NCBI GenBank assembly: GCA_000149265.1
Contig: CH001012.1
Location: forward strand, 140,902 to 204,901
Source of the DNA: Ciona savignyi
Lineage: Eukaryota > Chordata > Ascidiacea > Phlebobranchia > Cionidae
Reading direction: 5' to 3'
DNA: 64,000 bases
In this document: positions 45,627 to 57,911 of the stretch, in pieces
Layout: every line of letters begins with the position of its first letter
How positions within the stretch are numbered: the first letter of the stretch is position 1
Translations under genes and position numbers: made by a program
Notes under the pieces: generated by a model
What the model saw: only the letters and a program-made list of their open reading frames with translations
Database searches by the model: none
What the model was told of the DNA's origin: nothing

Positions 45627-45738
45627 TAGTGTGGCAGAATGGTTATCAACCGATACATATATATACCTACCTATTAAAAACGGTCCAAGCGATGAGCAGC
45701 CGAGCCTAGGTTCAAAACTTGGCACGGTATACGAAAAA
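45627..45738 (+). mobile_element. SINE-B
   Basis: tagtgtggcagaatggttat to cctaggttcaaaacttggca; first of a tandem pair. Confidence 0.85.
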
Positions 45739-45751
45739 TATGGTAGTATAC

Positions 45752-45860
45752 GGTCGTGTGGCCGAATGGTTAACACGACAGATACATATACTGACATCTA
45801 TGCAAAAACGGTCCTGGTAACTAGCCTATAGCGCAACGGTTTTATAGTCCAGTAAAAAAT
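45752..45860 (+). mobile_element. SINE-B
   Basis: tacggtcgtgtggccgaatg to agtccagtaaaaaat; second of the pair, B-box region mutated. Confidence 0.85.
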
Positions 45861-46574
45861 AATAATCCAAAACATTAAATATAGCTTAGTTAGTCACTAA
45901 ATATAAGACACAGGTTGAAAAGTTTAAGTTTGCTGGGTACTTTTTTTGATTGCTCTACTTTAAATAGGGTATCAAACTAACACATACGATAACATGCATG
46001 GTGTCGGAAATTAAAGTGTCGGGTTGTATATAGCACTGGGAAATGTTTGGTTTCGTGTCAGACCAGAGGTCACATGTGAAATTAATACTTTTATGAACTG
46101 GGATGTAAATAAAGAAGCTATTTGTCCATAAATTTGATCCTTACTGACATGTGGATAGTTTAACTCGACATTTAATCTTACAAAAATCGAGTGGGTTTTC
46201 CGCTAACTGCTGAGAAAATGTACAAAATAAGTTTATTTGCGTATTTTGGCGTTATCGTCGATATTTAGGAAAAATCAAGAATTGGAAAGGTTTAGTTACT
46301 TTATGTTTTAAGAAAGTAAAAATATGTATAACACGAATCAGAAAAGCCAATTATACCAAGAGAAAGTATGTTATTAGGAAGTATATTGCAACTTTATACA
46401 AAGACAGGTGTTAGGAACCCGCACCAAGTCGGGTAGTTACAACACACAGGTGTGTCAAAACCGGAGCAAAAATTTAAACTGAAAAACATCGTTTCCATAC
46501 ATAAAATTTTAATAATAAAGGGGGTTAACCAGCCGTTGACACTATCTAGTTTCATGTTCTTCCGAAAACTAACT

Positions 46575-46805
46575 GCAAATTGCTAGCTAGTTGGTTGTGT
46601 CCTTGGGCAAGGCACTGACCATTGCTTATACACGTTGAAATGATGGGTTCTACCAAATTTAAGAAACGTATCAATCATATATACAATACACTGCAATAGC
46701 TCCAGTAACCCGACGATGGGCGCGAGGTGATCTGACGATTGCCCGTGTGTTAACCCACTTGGTTTTCCCATTCACGGGGATAAACATGAATAACCTATCC
46801 TATCC
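46575..46805 (+). mobile_element. SINE-A, 5' truncated
   Basis: Starts in the head at ttgctagctagttggttgtg; tail cctatcctatcc. Confidence 0.9.
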
Positions 46806-48415
46806 TAAATTGCAAAAAGTTTATTTAAGCTGATTGGAAAGGAATGATGTTGACTGATGGCGTCGACGTAGAAAGTACTGGAATGCAGTTTGGACGTCAA
46901 CATGTCCACGATACCGCAACCAAGGACTGGGAATTTACATACAAGGTGTCCCCGGTTGCCTCAGAGTTACACGGACCATGCATTAGTTGTCTCTGTTGAC
47001 TTAAACTCACCAATATTCGCGGTTACAACGACACTGTTTATTTTAAGTTGCTGAAACTAGGATTACAAGTACTGAACAAATACTGAATCGAAACTGATAA
47101 GTTCTGGTTGCGGAAACTTGGCGGTTTATCGCTGGCACAATAATTGTCTGTCTTGATTGCGGGGAATTACCGGTTTTAGGCTTTAAAATGAGTTTGATTC
47201 GATTACGAGGATTTATGAAACAATTTGCAATTAAAGTATCGGAAAAAAATATTTTTTAAAAATAAGTTTTGAGTTGTAAATAATAATGTTATATGCATTT
47301 GTACAAAAATACTATTTTAAAGCTGTTAGCCTACTGGTCCAGGAAGGTGTCTGATAAAGAGGTGCGTTACCATCCATCCATCTGTGTTCCATTGGGCATT
47401 GCCGCATTCGAATTAGTTGAACTGCAGAAGTTCGTCAACCCCCGGTCATAAGCAGGAATGAGTACATGTTTGCATATGATAACGTTTAGCAAACAGCCCA
47501 AATGCCTTCGAGAGGTTAAGAGGATAAGCAACTTCGATCGTTAACAAACGTATAGTTCCCCCGCTGTGTTTATTCTTGTCGTGCCGATGGCCGTTTTCGT
47601 GGTAAGAATTTTTCCATAGAGTAAATAGCAATGAGCAAACAACCACACAAAACGTCTACGAACGCGGCCAATACTAAAAGAAGGGAAAGCGGAAAGGAGG
47701 AAAATTGCTAACCAAAACTATGAAAATTACTTTTAACCTTTACCTAAACACTAATCTCAACCCCAGAATTAACCCGAACTCCAAACCCATGTTTAAAATT
47801 AACCCTATTGCTTTAATAATTATTTTAGTATACAGTTTCCCTTCTTTTTTTTTCCCCTACGGACACACCCCCTTGGGCAAACATGTATAATTCATTTATT
47901 GTTTATTAATCTAGTTTTATGGGGAGCTTGTCCTGAGTTGCTAAATCGTTCGTACAGACCAGAACCGATTAATTCGCCAACAATTTAAATCAGCAACTTT
48001 CACAAGATATTCTATAACATAATCCTTATCCACAAATACATCATTTACAGTGTGGTTATTATTTATTTGCGATTACTATTAAGGTCTACGCGGGATTGAA
48101 AGGCAACTAATAAAATAGCGTTGGCTATATAAACATAACGTTAAACAAGCACTTGTTACAATTCGGAGTGCATACGACTTTGTAAGATAAGCAAAGTATA
48201 AAGTGTAAAAATAAGCGATTAGCAATGTTTAGGACGGTTAAAATGTATTAATATGCGAGGCTATGTATAACAGTGGCACATATACAACAGAAATGTATTC
48301 AAATATCCTTCTGATTGGTATACACATTATTGAACTTTAAAAATGTATTTATATGAACTAGTAGAAAAAACAATAAAGGTAAAAATCAACTCGAATTTAA
48401 GGGCAGGGCATAAGT
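46806..48415. other. 3' flank of the LRR gene and spacer
   Basis: Contains repeat C at 47683. The part next to 48415 is probably the LRR gene 3' untranslated region; no clear poly(A) signal was fixed. Confidence 0.4.
47683..47795 (+). repeat. Dispersed repeat C, copy 2
   Basis: Shares gggaaagcggaaaggaggaa, aaccaaaactatgaaaatta and cctaaacactaatc with 26578-26692. Confidence 0.55.
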
Positions 48416-51400
48416 TTATGCATTGGAACCATTAATGGCGTGGTACATGTTTTCTCTCTCGGTATCACCGTCATAACAACCACTATCAGTGTGACAGCGC
48501 GATCTATGCTGCTGGTAGATGTGGGTGGGCTCGTCTGCCGCATGTACAAGGTAATTTGACGTGTGTATAACAGTCTTTGGTTGGGTATTATCATCGCCGT
48601 TTGTCGTTGTTGTCGTGGTAGAGGGGGTTCTGCTAGATATACCACTTGTTACCGAATTCACTCGATCGTAGGTCGGTTTCTCCGCTCGCTTTTTACATTT
48701 CACTTTAAAACGCCAAAGTATAAAACCCACAATAAGCGCAACGACGATAACAACCAAGATACTAATCAGCAGAATGGGGTAAATTTGACTTCCCCAATCA
48801 ATTAAAGAAGATTCGCGTAATAATTTCTCTTGTGCAGGTTGTGAGTGGGTGTTGGGTGACTGGGTGTCAGGCGTGGTCGTGGTCGTCTTTAATGTTGTCG
48901 TTGTTGTCGTTGTTGACTCGATTCTTAAGGTCGTAGTCACGCTTATTGGTGTTGTAGTGCTTCTCATTGTACGGAGCACAGGAAGTTGTCCACATTTAAC
49001 ATTGGGAGGTTCCACACAGCGCGACACGAACACATCAGTGAGCAGAGCGCCCTGGTATCTCTTGGGGTGGGAGCAGCGTATGTTCAGTGCTTCCTTCCAT
49101 TTCGATTGGTGGTCAGATACCAGTTCTTCATTCAAGAATTCCTGCGTTGATAAAACTCAATGTTAAAACTCCTAACAACTCAACATTAATAAAACTTTAA
49201 AACAACTTTTTAACAGTTATTTAAGCGCCTTGAGTAATATAGGATAGGATATTCATGTTTATCCTTGTGATTGGGAAAACCAAGGGGATTATCACACGGG
49301 CAATCGTCAGATCACCTCGCGACCATCGTCGGGTTACCGGAGCTATTACAGTGTGCTGTATATGATTCACACGTTCCGTCAAATTAGTAAAACCCATTTA
49401 TTTGTATTATTGTAAAAAAGAAACAACTAACCGCGTAATTCGCTGCCCGACAATCACACGTCCAGTTGTTGTTCTCCAGGAGTTTGATCTGAGGAAGGAA
49501 TTCATTCTGGTTGATTCTGCGCACCCAGTGGGGGTGGGGGGTGCGTAGTTGATTCGACATCAGTTTCACCGATTTAAGCTCGCTGGGGACAGGGAAAAAA
49601 TATTATTTTTGTCTGCTAAGCCATTGTATGTTAACTCTTGAACAAGGTCAAGAAATTCCTGCTTATCTTCTTGAATGGGAAAACCAAAGGGGTTAACACA
49701 CGGGCGATCGTCAGATCACCTCGCGCCCACCGTCGGGTTACCGGAGCTATTGCAGTGTGTTGTGTGTGTATGAATTATCTCTAAATTTGGTAGAAACCAT
49801 CAGTCTGCGGGGTTCAGGCAATATCTGTTAAGTACCTTGCTCAAGGACACAACAGACTAGCTAGCGACCAGAGTCAAACCTGCAACCATTTGGCTGAAGG
49901 GCTTTGCACGAAGCCACCATACTAATCAGCCGGATAAACCAGAAGTTTATGTGTTTGAAAATGGTGCTCCTTTTGTTAATCACTGGACAATTATCACTTG
50001 CCAGCAGTGGAATATACCAGTAGTAGTAAGCAAAAGCTAAATAACTTAAAACTGTAACGCTCCACCAAACCAGAATTCCTAGCCTGCCTGTTTCATGGTT
50101 AATAGCAACCAAAAGCCAGAGCAATACAACCCATCAATACACTGGGTTTAGGCGTTGTTCATTAAGTGGCTTGCGCAACGGTCAAGTTGCTTGAAATCGA
50201 AGCTGGTTTAGTTCTATCACCACATTTCAACTGGTTGAACTAACATGTCTAGATAAGCTTCAGTATTTCATAAACTGTTTACTCAAAATTAGTCAAAATC
50301 TGAAATACTAAATGCACATAAATTCAAAATCATTCAATGCGTATGAATCTTTATAGCCAGGCGTTCATAAATCCGCAAACTATAAATGTAAACATGGCAA
50401 AAGCGTCTCGGAATCCGACTTACCTCATGAGCTCAAACACATTCTGTGGTAAGCATTCGATGACGTTGGAACTGAGATCAATCTCTTCTAAATGGGGGGA
50501 AGAAGTGAATAAATGTTGATCGATGGTTTGGAGGTGATTGTGGGCGATCATGAATACTCTGTGGAGTAATATCAACTTAGTGGTGGTATGAAATAGAATA
50601 GGATATTTATGTTTATCCCGTGAATGGGAAAACCAAGCGGGTTAACACACGGGCAATCGTCAGATCACCTCGCGCCCACCGTCGGGTTACCGGAGCTATT
50701 ACAGTGTGTTGTGTATAATATAGACGATAATTCTATTTAGTAGAACCCATTATTCTGGGTTTGAGCAGTCTCCTTTAAGTGCCTTGCCCAAGGACAACAT
50801 CTAGCTATAGACCAGTTTTGTATATGCAACCTTACTAGGACAAAATTGTCAATGATAGAACAAAGCAAATAGTCAGATGTCATTAATGCTAACATGGCCG
50901 TATCTGTACATTACAAACTAACCTCAGTTTTGCAAGTCCACTTAAATGACCAGGAAGAAATGTAGTCAATCTATTGTGACGCAAGTCTAGAACTTTCAAC
51001 GATGGAAGATTTTTAAAAGCATTTTTATCCAGTTGGAATAACTGGTTTTTGCTGAGATTGAGTTCAGTCAAATTCGTCAAGGTAGAAAAATCATCTTCAT
51101 ATATTTTGCTTATCTTATTCTCGCTAAGATCCAATTGCTTTAATGTTGACAATCCTGTGTAAATAGTGGAAATGTGGACGGGTTCTTAGCATTGGAGGAT
51201 GGAATGGCTATACAGTTCTTAATATAATCTGATAATGTTTCACTCTACCGTTTAGCTCAGTGGGTTAGTGTGTCACCTTTCAGCAGAAGGGTTGCAGATT
51301 CAAAACTGGTCACTAACTAGTTTGTTGTGACCTTGGGCAAGGCACTTAACGGACATTGCCAGTAACCTCAGCGGATTAATGGGTTCTACCAAATTAAAGA

Positions 51401-53253
51401 AACGTTTCTATCATACATAACACACTGCAATAGCTCCGGTAACCTGACGGTGGGCGCAATAACCCCCTTAGTTTTCCCATTCACGGGGATAAACATAACA
51501 TCCTATCCTATGAAAACATATTAGTAGATAGTAGAAATTAATAGCAGGAATCAGGTTACATTTCAACTACAATCCATTATAATTGAGCAGAAACAACAAA
51601 TATGTTTCTAAACATTTCTAACACCACACAAAGAAAGTAACACAAATTTGACAACATTTCCAAAGTACTTGTGATGAAAAAATCACCTTTAAAACTGCAA
51701 TCAAGAGTGGTAATGAAGTTTTTGGACAAGTTAAGATTTCGAAGACAGGTATACCTTTGCAGGTCAGCTGTAAGATTTTATTTTGGTTTAAAACCAAGTT
51801 AGCTCTCGCAAACCATGTGTTTGCTAAAGTATTTTCTAGACTTAATAAGATACTATGCTATGAGTAAAACTTTAAAAGAGTTTGTTAATAATTAACATTT
51901 TCCTTTGAATAATAAATATTATATACAAGTACGCAGCAGTACATTATGTTGCAGCATTGTTGCTATTAATAGTTAACTGGCATATTTACTACCTTGTCAT
52001 TTTTACAATCCTCTTTGTACATAAATGAAATGCAATTGCAAGATAAATATTGCAGTTTAAAACAAACTAATTTATAAACACCAGAACACTAGTAATATAT
52101 AATGTTTCATTTATTAGTACAAAAGTAATACTGCAATATTACTTAATTTTCAAATGAAAAATGAATAAGTTAACTAATTATGATTTTTCATTAAAAAAAG
52201 GATGATAAAAATAAAAAATGAAACATAAATAAATATAAATATGGGTAGCAGTACATCACTTAATTTAAATTCCAAAAATTATAAACTGCTTTCAAAAAAT
52301 TGAGTATAAAACTACTACATTTTACTTTTTGGGTATAAAACTACTACCAACTACTACTAACATTTTTGGTATTTAACTAGCAGCCTGCATATCTTTTTTC
52401 TGTTGAGCTCAAAATTATGCAAAATAATAAACATCGCTGAGTTACATTTGGTGGAAGGTTAGATTTTACCTGCTCTAACAGTCCGCAAGCAATTGTCGCT
52501 GAAAAACATGGAGGTGGCATATTCTGGGGGAGCTGCACTCCTGATAGATGAAGGCTGAGGAATGCAATCCATGTACCATGCCGCACAGTTCAGCATGCGA
52601 GTTCTGTACCTGAATCTGCATCTGTGGTGCAGCAATTTCCTGCCGGTTAGCCTGGCGGTTAAGTGCGTGGCCTTTCAATGGAAAGGTTGCAGGTGCGAAA
52701 CTGGTCGCTATAGCTAGTCGTTTGTGTCCTTGGGCAAGGCTCTTAACGGACATTGCCTGAACCCAGCGGATTAATGGGTTCTACCAAATTGAAAGAACAT
52801 GTCTATGTTATACAACCCACTGCAATAGGTAACCCGACAATGCGCGCGAGGTGATCTGACAATTGCCCGTGTGTTAACCAGCTTGGTTTTCCCTTTAGCA
52901 TGAATATCCTATCCAATCAATGCTTGGATATTTCTACAACTACCTCTGTGCACTGCATATTAGGTGCGAGTAATATCCAAAAATAAAAACCAGGACTTAA
53001 TATTTATTACAATTTTAAAGTACACATCACAAAAATTTTAAATCCACTGACGTTAATATTGATTAATTCCACAATATTTCCCATTATGAGCGTAGATACT
53101 GTAAAAAACTACATAGAATGAGGTATATAAATTAAATACTTACTTATTATTTTCACAACCCCTGGAATTTCTACATTTGGAATCAACTGAATCTGCCAAG
53201 GGTAGAGTTCGAAATGCAATGATTAGAACCATGTATCTTGAAATTCCGTTCAT
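48416..53253 (-). CDS. Leucine-rich-repeat type I receptor with tyrosine-containing tail, 7 exons, 487 aa
   Basis: Minus-strand exons 53253-53144, 52498-52470 (a 29-nt microexon), 51767-51687, 51154-50923, 50558-50424, 49582-49432 and 49141-48416; all six phases agree. Order of parts: signal peptide (1-20), LRRNT with Cys 27, 33, 40 and 54, seven LRRs of about 24 residues (55-225; for example LKQLDLSENKISKI and LTELNLSKNQLFQL), LRRCT starting WTCDC (236-240) with later Cys 269 and 288, a Thr-rich stalk, one membrane span (367-391) and a 96-residue cytoplasmic tail. The tail has YDRV (404), NYLV (443), YQQH (455) and YHAI (479), resembling sorting or SH2-binding motifs. The architecture is that of vertebrate and invertebrate LRR adhesion or immune receptors; no specific orthologue is recognised and there is no TIR or kinase domain. 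Five of six introns contain a SINE. Confidence 0.9.
49237..49398 (-). mobile_element. SINE-A in LRR gene intron 6
   Basis: More than half of the 290-bp intron; truncated at about the middle, 33 bp from exon 6. Confidence 0.9.
49663..49935 (-). mobile_element. SINE-A in LRR gene intron 5
   Basis: Near full length, tail decayed; ends catactaatcagccgg. Confidence 0.9.
50130..50215 (-). mobile_element. SINE-A fragment, LRR gene intron 5
   Basis: cccatcaatacactgggttt and gttcattaagtggcttgc; head-side remnant. Confidence 0.5.
50594..50838 (-). mobile_element. SINE-A in LRR gene intron 4
   Basis: Begins 36 bp past the exon 5 acceptor; head partly lost. Confidence 0.9.
51245..51512 (+). mobile_element. 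SINE-A in LRR gene intron 3
   Basis: Antisense to the gene; full head (ggttgcagattcaaaactgg), with a small deletion in the body after ggtgggcgc. Confidence 0.92.
52640..52914 (+). mobile_element. SINE-A in LRR gene intron 1
   Basis: Antisense to the gene; head ggttgcaggtgcgaaactgg, tail aatatcctatcc. Confidence 0.93.
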
Positions 53254-54055
53254 GATCAGCTAATTTGCATATTATAGATCTTAATATTTAATATATGTAG
53301 AAGTAATGGAAAACCCTACTTCTACATTTTTTTTCTATTAAGATATCTAAAAAATAAAAACGACAGTGCAATCAAGTTATTACGGGCTTATAATATTTAA
53401 GCATACTTCTATCCTTATCCCTATGCTGTCGTGTTATCTCTCTATGGCGATTTACTCCCGTTACAAGCGGGGTTTCGTTCGCGCGGTTATGTAGACGGGT
53501 TTTATTGCCGACTTTTCTCTTTCTTGGCTTGTCTGTTAAGACAACTTTCTTTTTACGCTCGTTAACACAACTTTCTTTTAAACAGCGGGAAAATGATGAA
53601 ATCCAATACACGACTAGCTTAATTATTAAGTTATTAGGTAACATTGGCGCATATAAGAAGATACAAAATATACATCTAGTTGCACTATGTATTCCAATAT
53701 TGAGCTAGTTGCTATGTATGATCGATTCTAGTTGCTATGTGTATAATCGATTGTAGTATTCTATATTTATTTACGAAATAATTTCTGAAGGACCTTTGTA
53801 CACAATCGCCTAATCGTATATGCACAACTCGTAATTAGGCTAAGCTGGTAAATGTTTGTTTATAATACACGCAACCAACTTATTTACATTTTAAAAGCGT
53901 ACGGACTTTCGTCGCTAGTGTGTTGGTTGCTAAGCGTCCATTCATAGCCAAGTTGCAACGCTAAAATTGCCTTTATAAATATATAATGCAAACAAAATTG
54001 TGCTTTATTACTGTCTGTGATTGGAAAGTAAATGAAGATTTTATCCTGGGTATAC

Positions 54056-54064
54056 TATAAAAAG
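54056..54064 (+). promoter_or_regulatory. TATA box of the candidate small gene
   Basis: TATAAAAAG 90 bp before the ATG at 54146. A second AT-rich stretch lies further upstream. Confidence 0.4.
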
Positions 54065-54145
54065 CGGTAATACGAAACTAAACTAGTTGCAACACGTCAT
54101 CGACATACATATGATCGTAACGACAGAACGACGAACAAAACCGAC

Positions 54146-54446
54146 ATGAAAGATAAACCTAACAAGTCATCTAGTGTTACGATACTAGAAACACCTGAAA
54201 ACATATTTATAAATAAAGTAGATTCAAGTTTCAATTACTACGTATATGGTCTCCATCGCTACTCAATTCAAATGTCGAGGCTAGACAAAAAGGCAGCGCA
54301 GAGGAAGTGTAAAGCGAGTTGAAGTTTGAACGCTTTGTGTATAGTTCAGTAAACATTGCACGCTTGACTGATTCTCTAAGCCTTGACCTTTTTGTTTTTC
54401 CAGACATTCAATAGACCAACTGGGATATATGAAATATATGAACTAA
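54146..54446 (+). CDS. Candidate two-exon small protein, 67 aa
   Basis: ATG at 54146, exon 1 to 54306, a 97-nt intron, exon 2 54404-54446 ending TAA. Support: a TATAAAAAG box at 54056, a strong polypyrimidine acceptor (ccttgacctttttgttttt then cag), matching phase 2, and AATAAA at 54502, all at ordinary distances. The protein begins MKDKPNKSSSVTILETPENI, has an aromatic middle (FNYYVYGLHRY) and a basic segment (RLDKKAAQRK), then HSIDQLGYMKYMN. It has no signal peptide or membrane span and no family is recognised. The donor (GAA, then GTGTAA) is weak. It is head-to-head with the LRR gene. It may be a real small protein or a non-coding transcript with a chance frame. Confidence 0.38.
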
Positions 54447-54501
54447 TACAATGTTATTGTTTTACTTTCCTATCTTATTAGACACCACCGATGAAAAAGA
54501 C

Positions 54502-54507
54502 AATAAA
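54502..54507 (+). terminator. Poly(A) signal of the candidate small gene
   Basis: AATAAA 56 bp after the predicted stop codon at 54446. Confidence 0.4.
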
Positions 54508-54637
54508 TGCATAAGTAGCAACTGTTAAATAGGTCACACAAGAGCGATTGCAGTCGAGCGAAAGAGAAAGAAAGAAAAAGTTTTTGACTTCGGGAATTTC
54601 CCAGTGAGCGAGATCCAACTTTCGAACAAACAAGTGT

Positions 54638-55088
54638 CAGGGTTGCCATTTGGCCTTACCAAAATCATTCCGGACGCAAAAAAAATAGTTTGGCCGTGCG
54701 GAAAAATCTGGCCGAATTTGGCCGTTTAAGCATATTGTCAAGTTTTTGGCCGAAGCGTCATATTACTTTTACGCTACAGTAGAAATAAAGGAAAAAATAT
54801 ACAGTATATGGAAATAAATTAATATCAACTGTCTCATTCCCAAATCCCAAATTGATTATGACGTTTTGAAATTAAATAATAACGATAGAAATTCCTGTAT
54901 AGTATTTGAACGGGTTTGACAAATCTGGAGGGAATTAAAATTTTACAATTTTTGAACAAATATAGAGATACATAGCCCAATTGGCTAAATTAAATAGTTT
55001 TTTTTGCACTTAATACAAATTGGCCGAATTTTGGCCGTAAAGCAAAAACAGTTTGGCCGTAAAGCGGATTTTCCGTCTGGCAACCCTG
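54638..55088. mobile_element. hAT-like MITE, 451 bp, family 4
   Basis: Ends cagggttgcca and tggcaaccctg; perfect 8-bp target duplication ACAAGTGT at 54630-54637 and 55089-55096. Repeated ttggccgaattt phrases occur near both ends. Confidence 0.9.
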
Positions 55089-55802
55089 ACAAGTGTGCGA
55101 TGTCTGGTGTAAGTGTCTTTTTGTTTGAATGGCTGTAAAATTGAATGGCGACAGAGTCAAATACAGATTTCTATAAAACGGACTCGGTAAAATAAAACGA
55201 CACAGATCCGTAACTGGACAAAATAAATAAGTAATGAACACTATTACCACCCAACCAATCCCTTATTTGCATATACCGTTCTGAACCAAAAGTTACCGGT
55301 GACGCGCGCAAAATCTTTGAAAAAGATTTCTTGTAATTTAATATGTTGTGACTTTTTTTAATGGTTTATTATTTCACGAAATAAATATACAAACCAAATG
55401 AGGAACTTGTATAGGCCTAGATTGTATTCTTTCTAGAGTTACATCGATTTTAAGAAAGGTTGTATATGATTATGACTTGTTTATTTCATAAATGCCAGGT
55501 GGATAAAAAAATGAATAAAAATAAAAAATAACGAAACTGTGTTTGTACGATGCATTATAAAATATTCGTGCTATGCTGATGATTAATTAATATTACTTAT
55601 AAAATAACCTGTGTTTATACAATGGATTATAATATATTGGTTTTATGCAGTTGATTGATTACACGAAAACATATATCACATATAAAATATTTGAATTTCC
55701 CCTCAAGCTATATTGTGAGTTCTAGTTCATTTTACCAGCTAAGCAGGAAAACTTTATTTTCAGAAATTTTTAATTTTGTAAAATGCTCATATCATATGCT
55801 GT

Positions 55803-56097
55803 GATAGGATAGGATATTTATGTTTATCCCTGTGAATCGGAAAACTAAGGGGGTTAACACATGGGCAATCGTCAGATCACCTCGCGCCCATCGCCGGGTT
55901 ACCAGAGCTATTGCAGTAGGCTATGTTGCGTATGATTCACACGTTCCTTCAATTTAGTAGAACCCATTAATCCGCTGGGTTCAGGCAATAACCGTAAAGT
56001 GCCTTGCCCAAGGACACAACCGATTAGCTAGCGACCAGTTTCGCACAACCTTTCGATTGAAAGGCGACGTACTTTACCGACAGACTAACCGGTCGGG
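55803..56097 (-). mobile_element. SINE-A, full length
   Basis: Tail gataggataggatattt to head cagactaaccggtcgg; intergenic. Confidence 0.94.
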
Positions 56098-57314
56098 CTC
56101 TACTAGGGTGTATGTTGGCAAGTTACGCCCCACATGTGATATTATTTACAAAATGATTGAGTTTGCGTAGAGTAGACATTCTGTCATGGTAGTCTGACTT
56201 CACACCTTTATTGTATTGGTCATGCATGAGTAACCCTTTATTCACATTCCCCTATACCTATGCTTTAACATTGCGCTGTTTTTTTAATTATTTTATTAGC
56301 TATACAGGTTTATTGAAACGCATTAGAGCGAAAATTATAAATTATAATCCTCATTGTCGGTTGTAATTAGCGTTTATTTGCCGGTAATTACAGGTATTTT
56401 TAAAGACTATAAACAAATGCGGTGTTGCGTTTCTTTAAATATATAAACTGTAATTAGAACAAAATAACAAGCAACTTGTGACATTTTTAATTTCCTATGT
56501 AAACAAATGGACATTGGCATTTCTGTTTTAAACATTAGTTTAACTACGGAAGTCTAAATTTTTTTTATTATTTTTTTAGCTAAGTTTCGCACCCATGATG
56601 GGTCACGAGGACAGTTTATTTTATATAAGAGTCGGTATAAGTATCGGTCGCGTTAACCATTTGGCCACACGACCGTACGGAAGTCTAACTTCAACCATGG
56701 TATAAAATATAGTAGATAGAGAGCAGGGATCATGTATTTTATGTCTTTACTGTGCAACGAGCAATCGTTGGGGCACAATTACAATTCGAGCAATGCTTGG
56801 GGCAAATTACGGTAAATGCTATATTTAATGCTAATAGACTTGTGTATAGCATAAACACCATACTAGAAAAAAATATACAGTATGCTAGAAACATATGATC
56901 TTTATGCACGATCGTAAAACATGAAGTTTAAGATACACGGGAAGGTGATTTGTAAATAATATGCAAAACAATGGGAAACTTAATAGCTCACAACAAAATA
57001 GGAAAACAGGGTCATTGATACTGGTGGTGATTATAACACGCGGTAAATCAATTGTTCGTGTCCGCGTACGACCTTTACAAATGTCTCTTCCATTTTTAGC
57101 AAATTATACTGCGGCAATTAAAAACAGTAGCCGATCAACGCAGTTGAATTGCTCGAGACAACGGTCACGACGAGTTGGACACTCAGGAATCTTTAAAATT
57201 ACTAATAGACCCCTTAGAACCTTAGAGGATAAAGGACAATAATAACGTTTTTTTTTACCCAAGGCCAGCTCGTGCCAAATGGTGTATTGTACGGCAGTGG
57301 CAATGTCCACCTTG
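56098..57314. other. Spacer, SINE-B and no supported gene
   Basis: Besides the SINE-B, a 93-codon frame at 56961-57242 is basic, lacks any motif and is not supported. Confidence 0.4.
56558..56676 (-). mobile_element. SINE-B with 12-bp target duplication
   Basis: ACGGAAGTCTAA at 56546-56557 and 56677-56688 flank a complete copy with a T-rich (A on its own strand) tail. Confidence 0.92.
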
Positions 57315-57532
57315 GTAGGATAGGATATTCATGTTTATCCCCGTGAATGATGGGAAAAACCAAGGGAGTTAACACACACAATCGTCAGATCACCTCGCGT
57401 CTACCGTCGGGTTATCGGAGCTATTGCAGTGTGTTGTGTATGATTCACACGTTCCTTTGATTTGGTAGAACCCATTAATCCGCTGGGTTCAGGCAATGTC
57501 CGATAAGTGCTTTGCACAAGGACACAACCGGT
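57315..57532 (-). mobile_element. SINE-A, head truncated
   Basis: Tail and body to caaggacacaaccgg; intergenic. Confidence 0.92.
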
Positions 57533-57911
57533 AAAATTGTTAACATTGGCGCATGTTAAAAATAATTAGATTCTCGGATAGAAGATCGCAAAGTACAGTT
57601 ACAGAATGTTTAACAATATGTCATAAATGTGCACATGAATACATTTCCGTTGGTATTATAGGGAAGATTACCATGGACCAAAAATACCGTCGTCGGAAGA
57701 AGGTTCAAAATATGTTTGTAATTGGGAGTGTCAGATATACGTTGTAGATATGCATATATGTAGGAATTATTGGTGGGCAGCTCTGACATTACTCATTCTG
57801 GAGTAAGGCTGCTTTAGAATAAAGAGATTTTCTAATCAGGCGTAAAACTTGCAATTCCAGTTTTTGGTTCGCATTCATCCAAATTTCGGAATTAAGCTTA
57901 AAGAGGGAATA

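Noticed and set aside
53372..53644. 90-codon basic minus-strand frame upstream of the LRR gene
   Set aside because: No motif, no promoter or poly(A) context; could be leader sequence of the LRR gene.
56961..57242. 93-codon plus-strand frame
   Set aside because: Low-complexity basic composition with no recognisable domain or splice partners.
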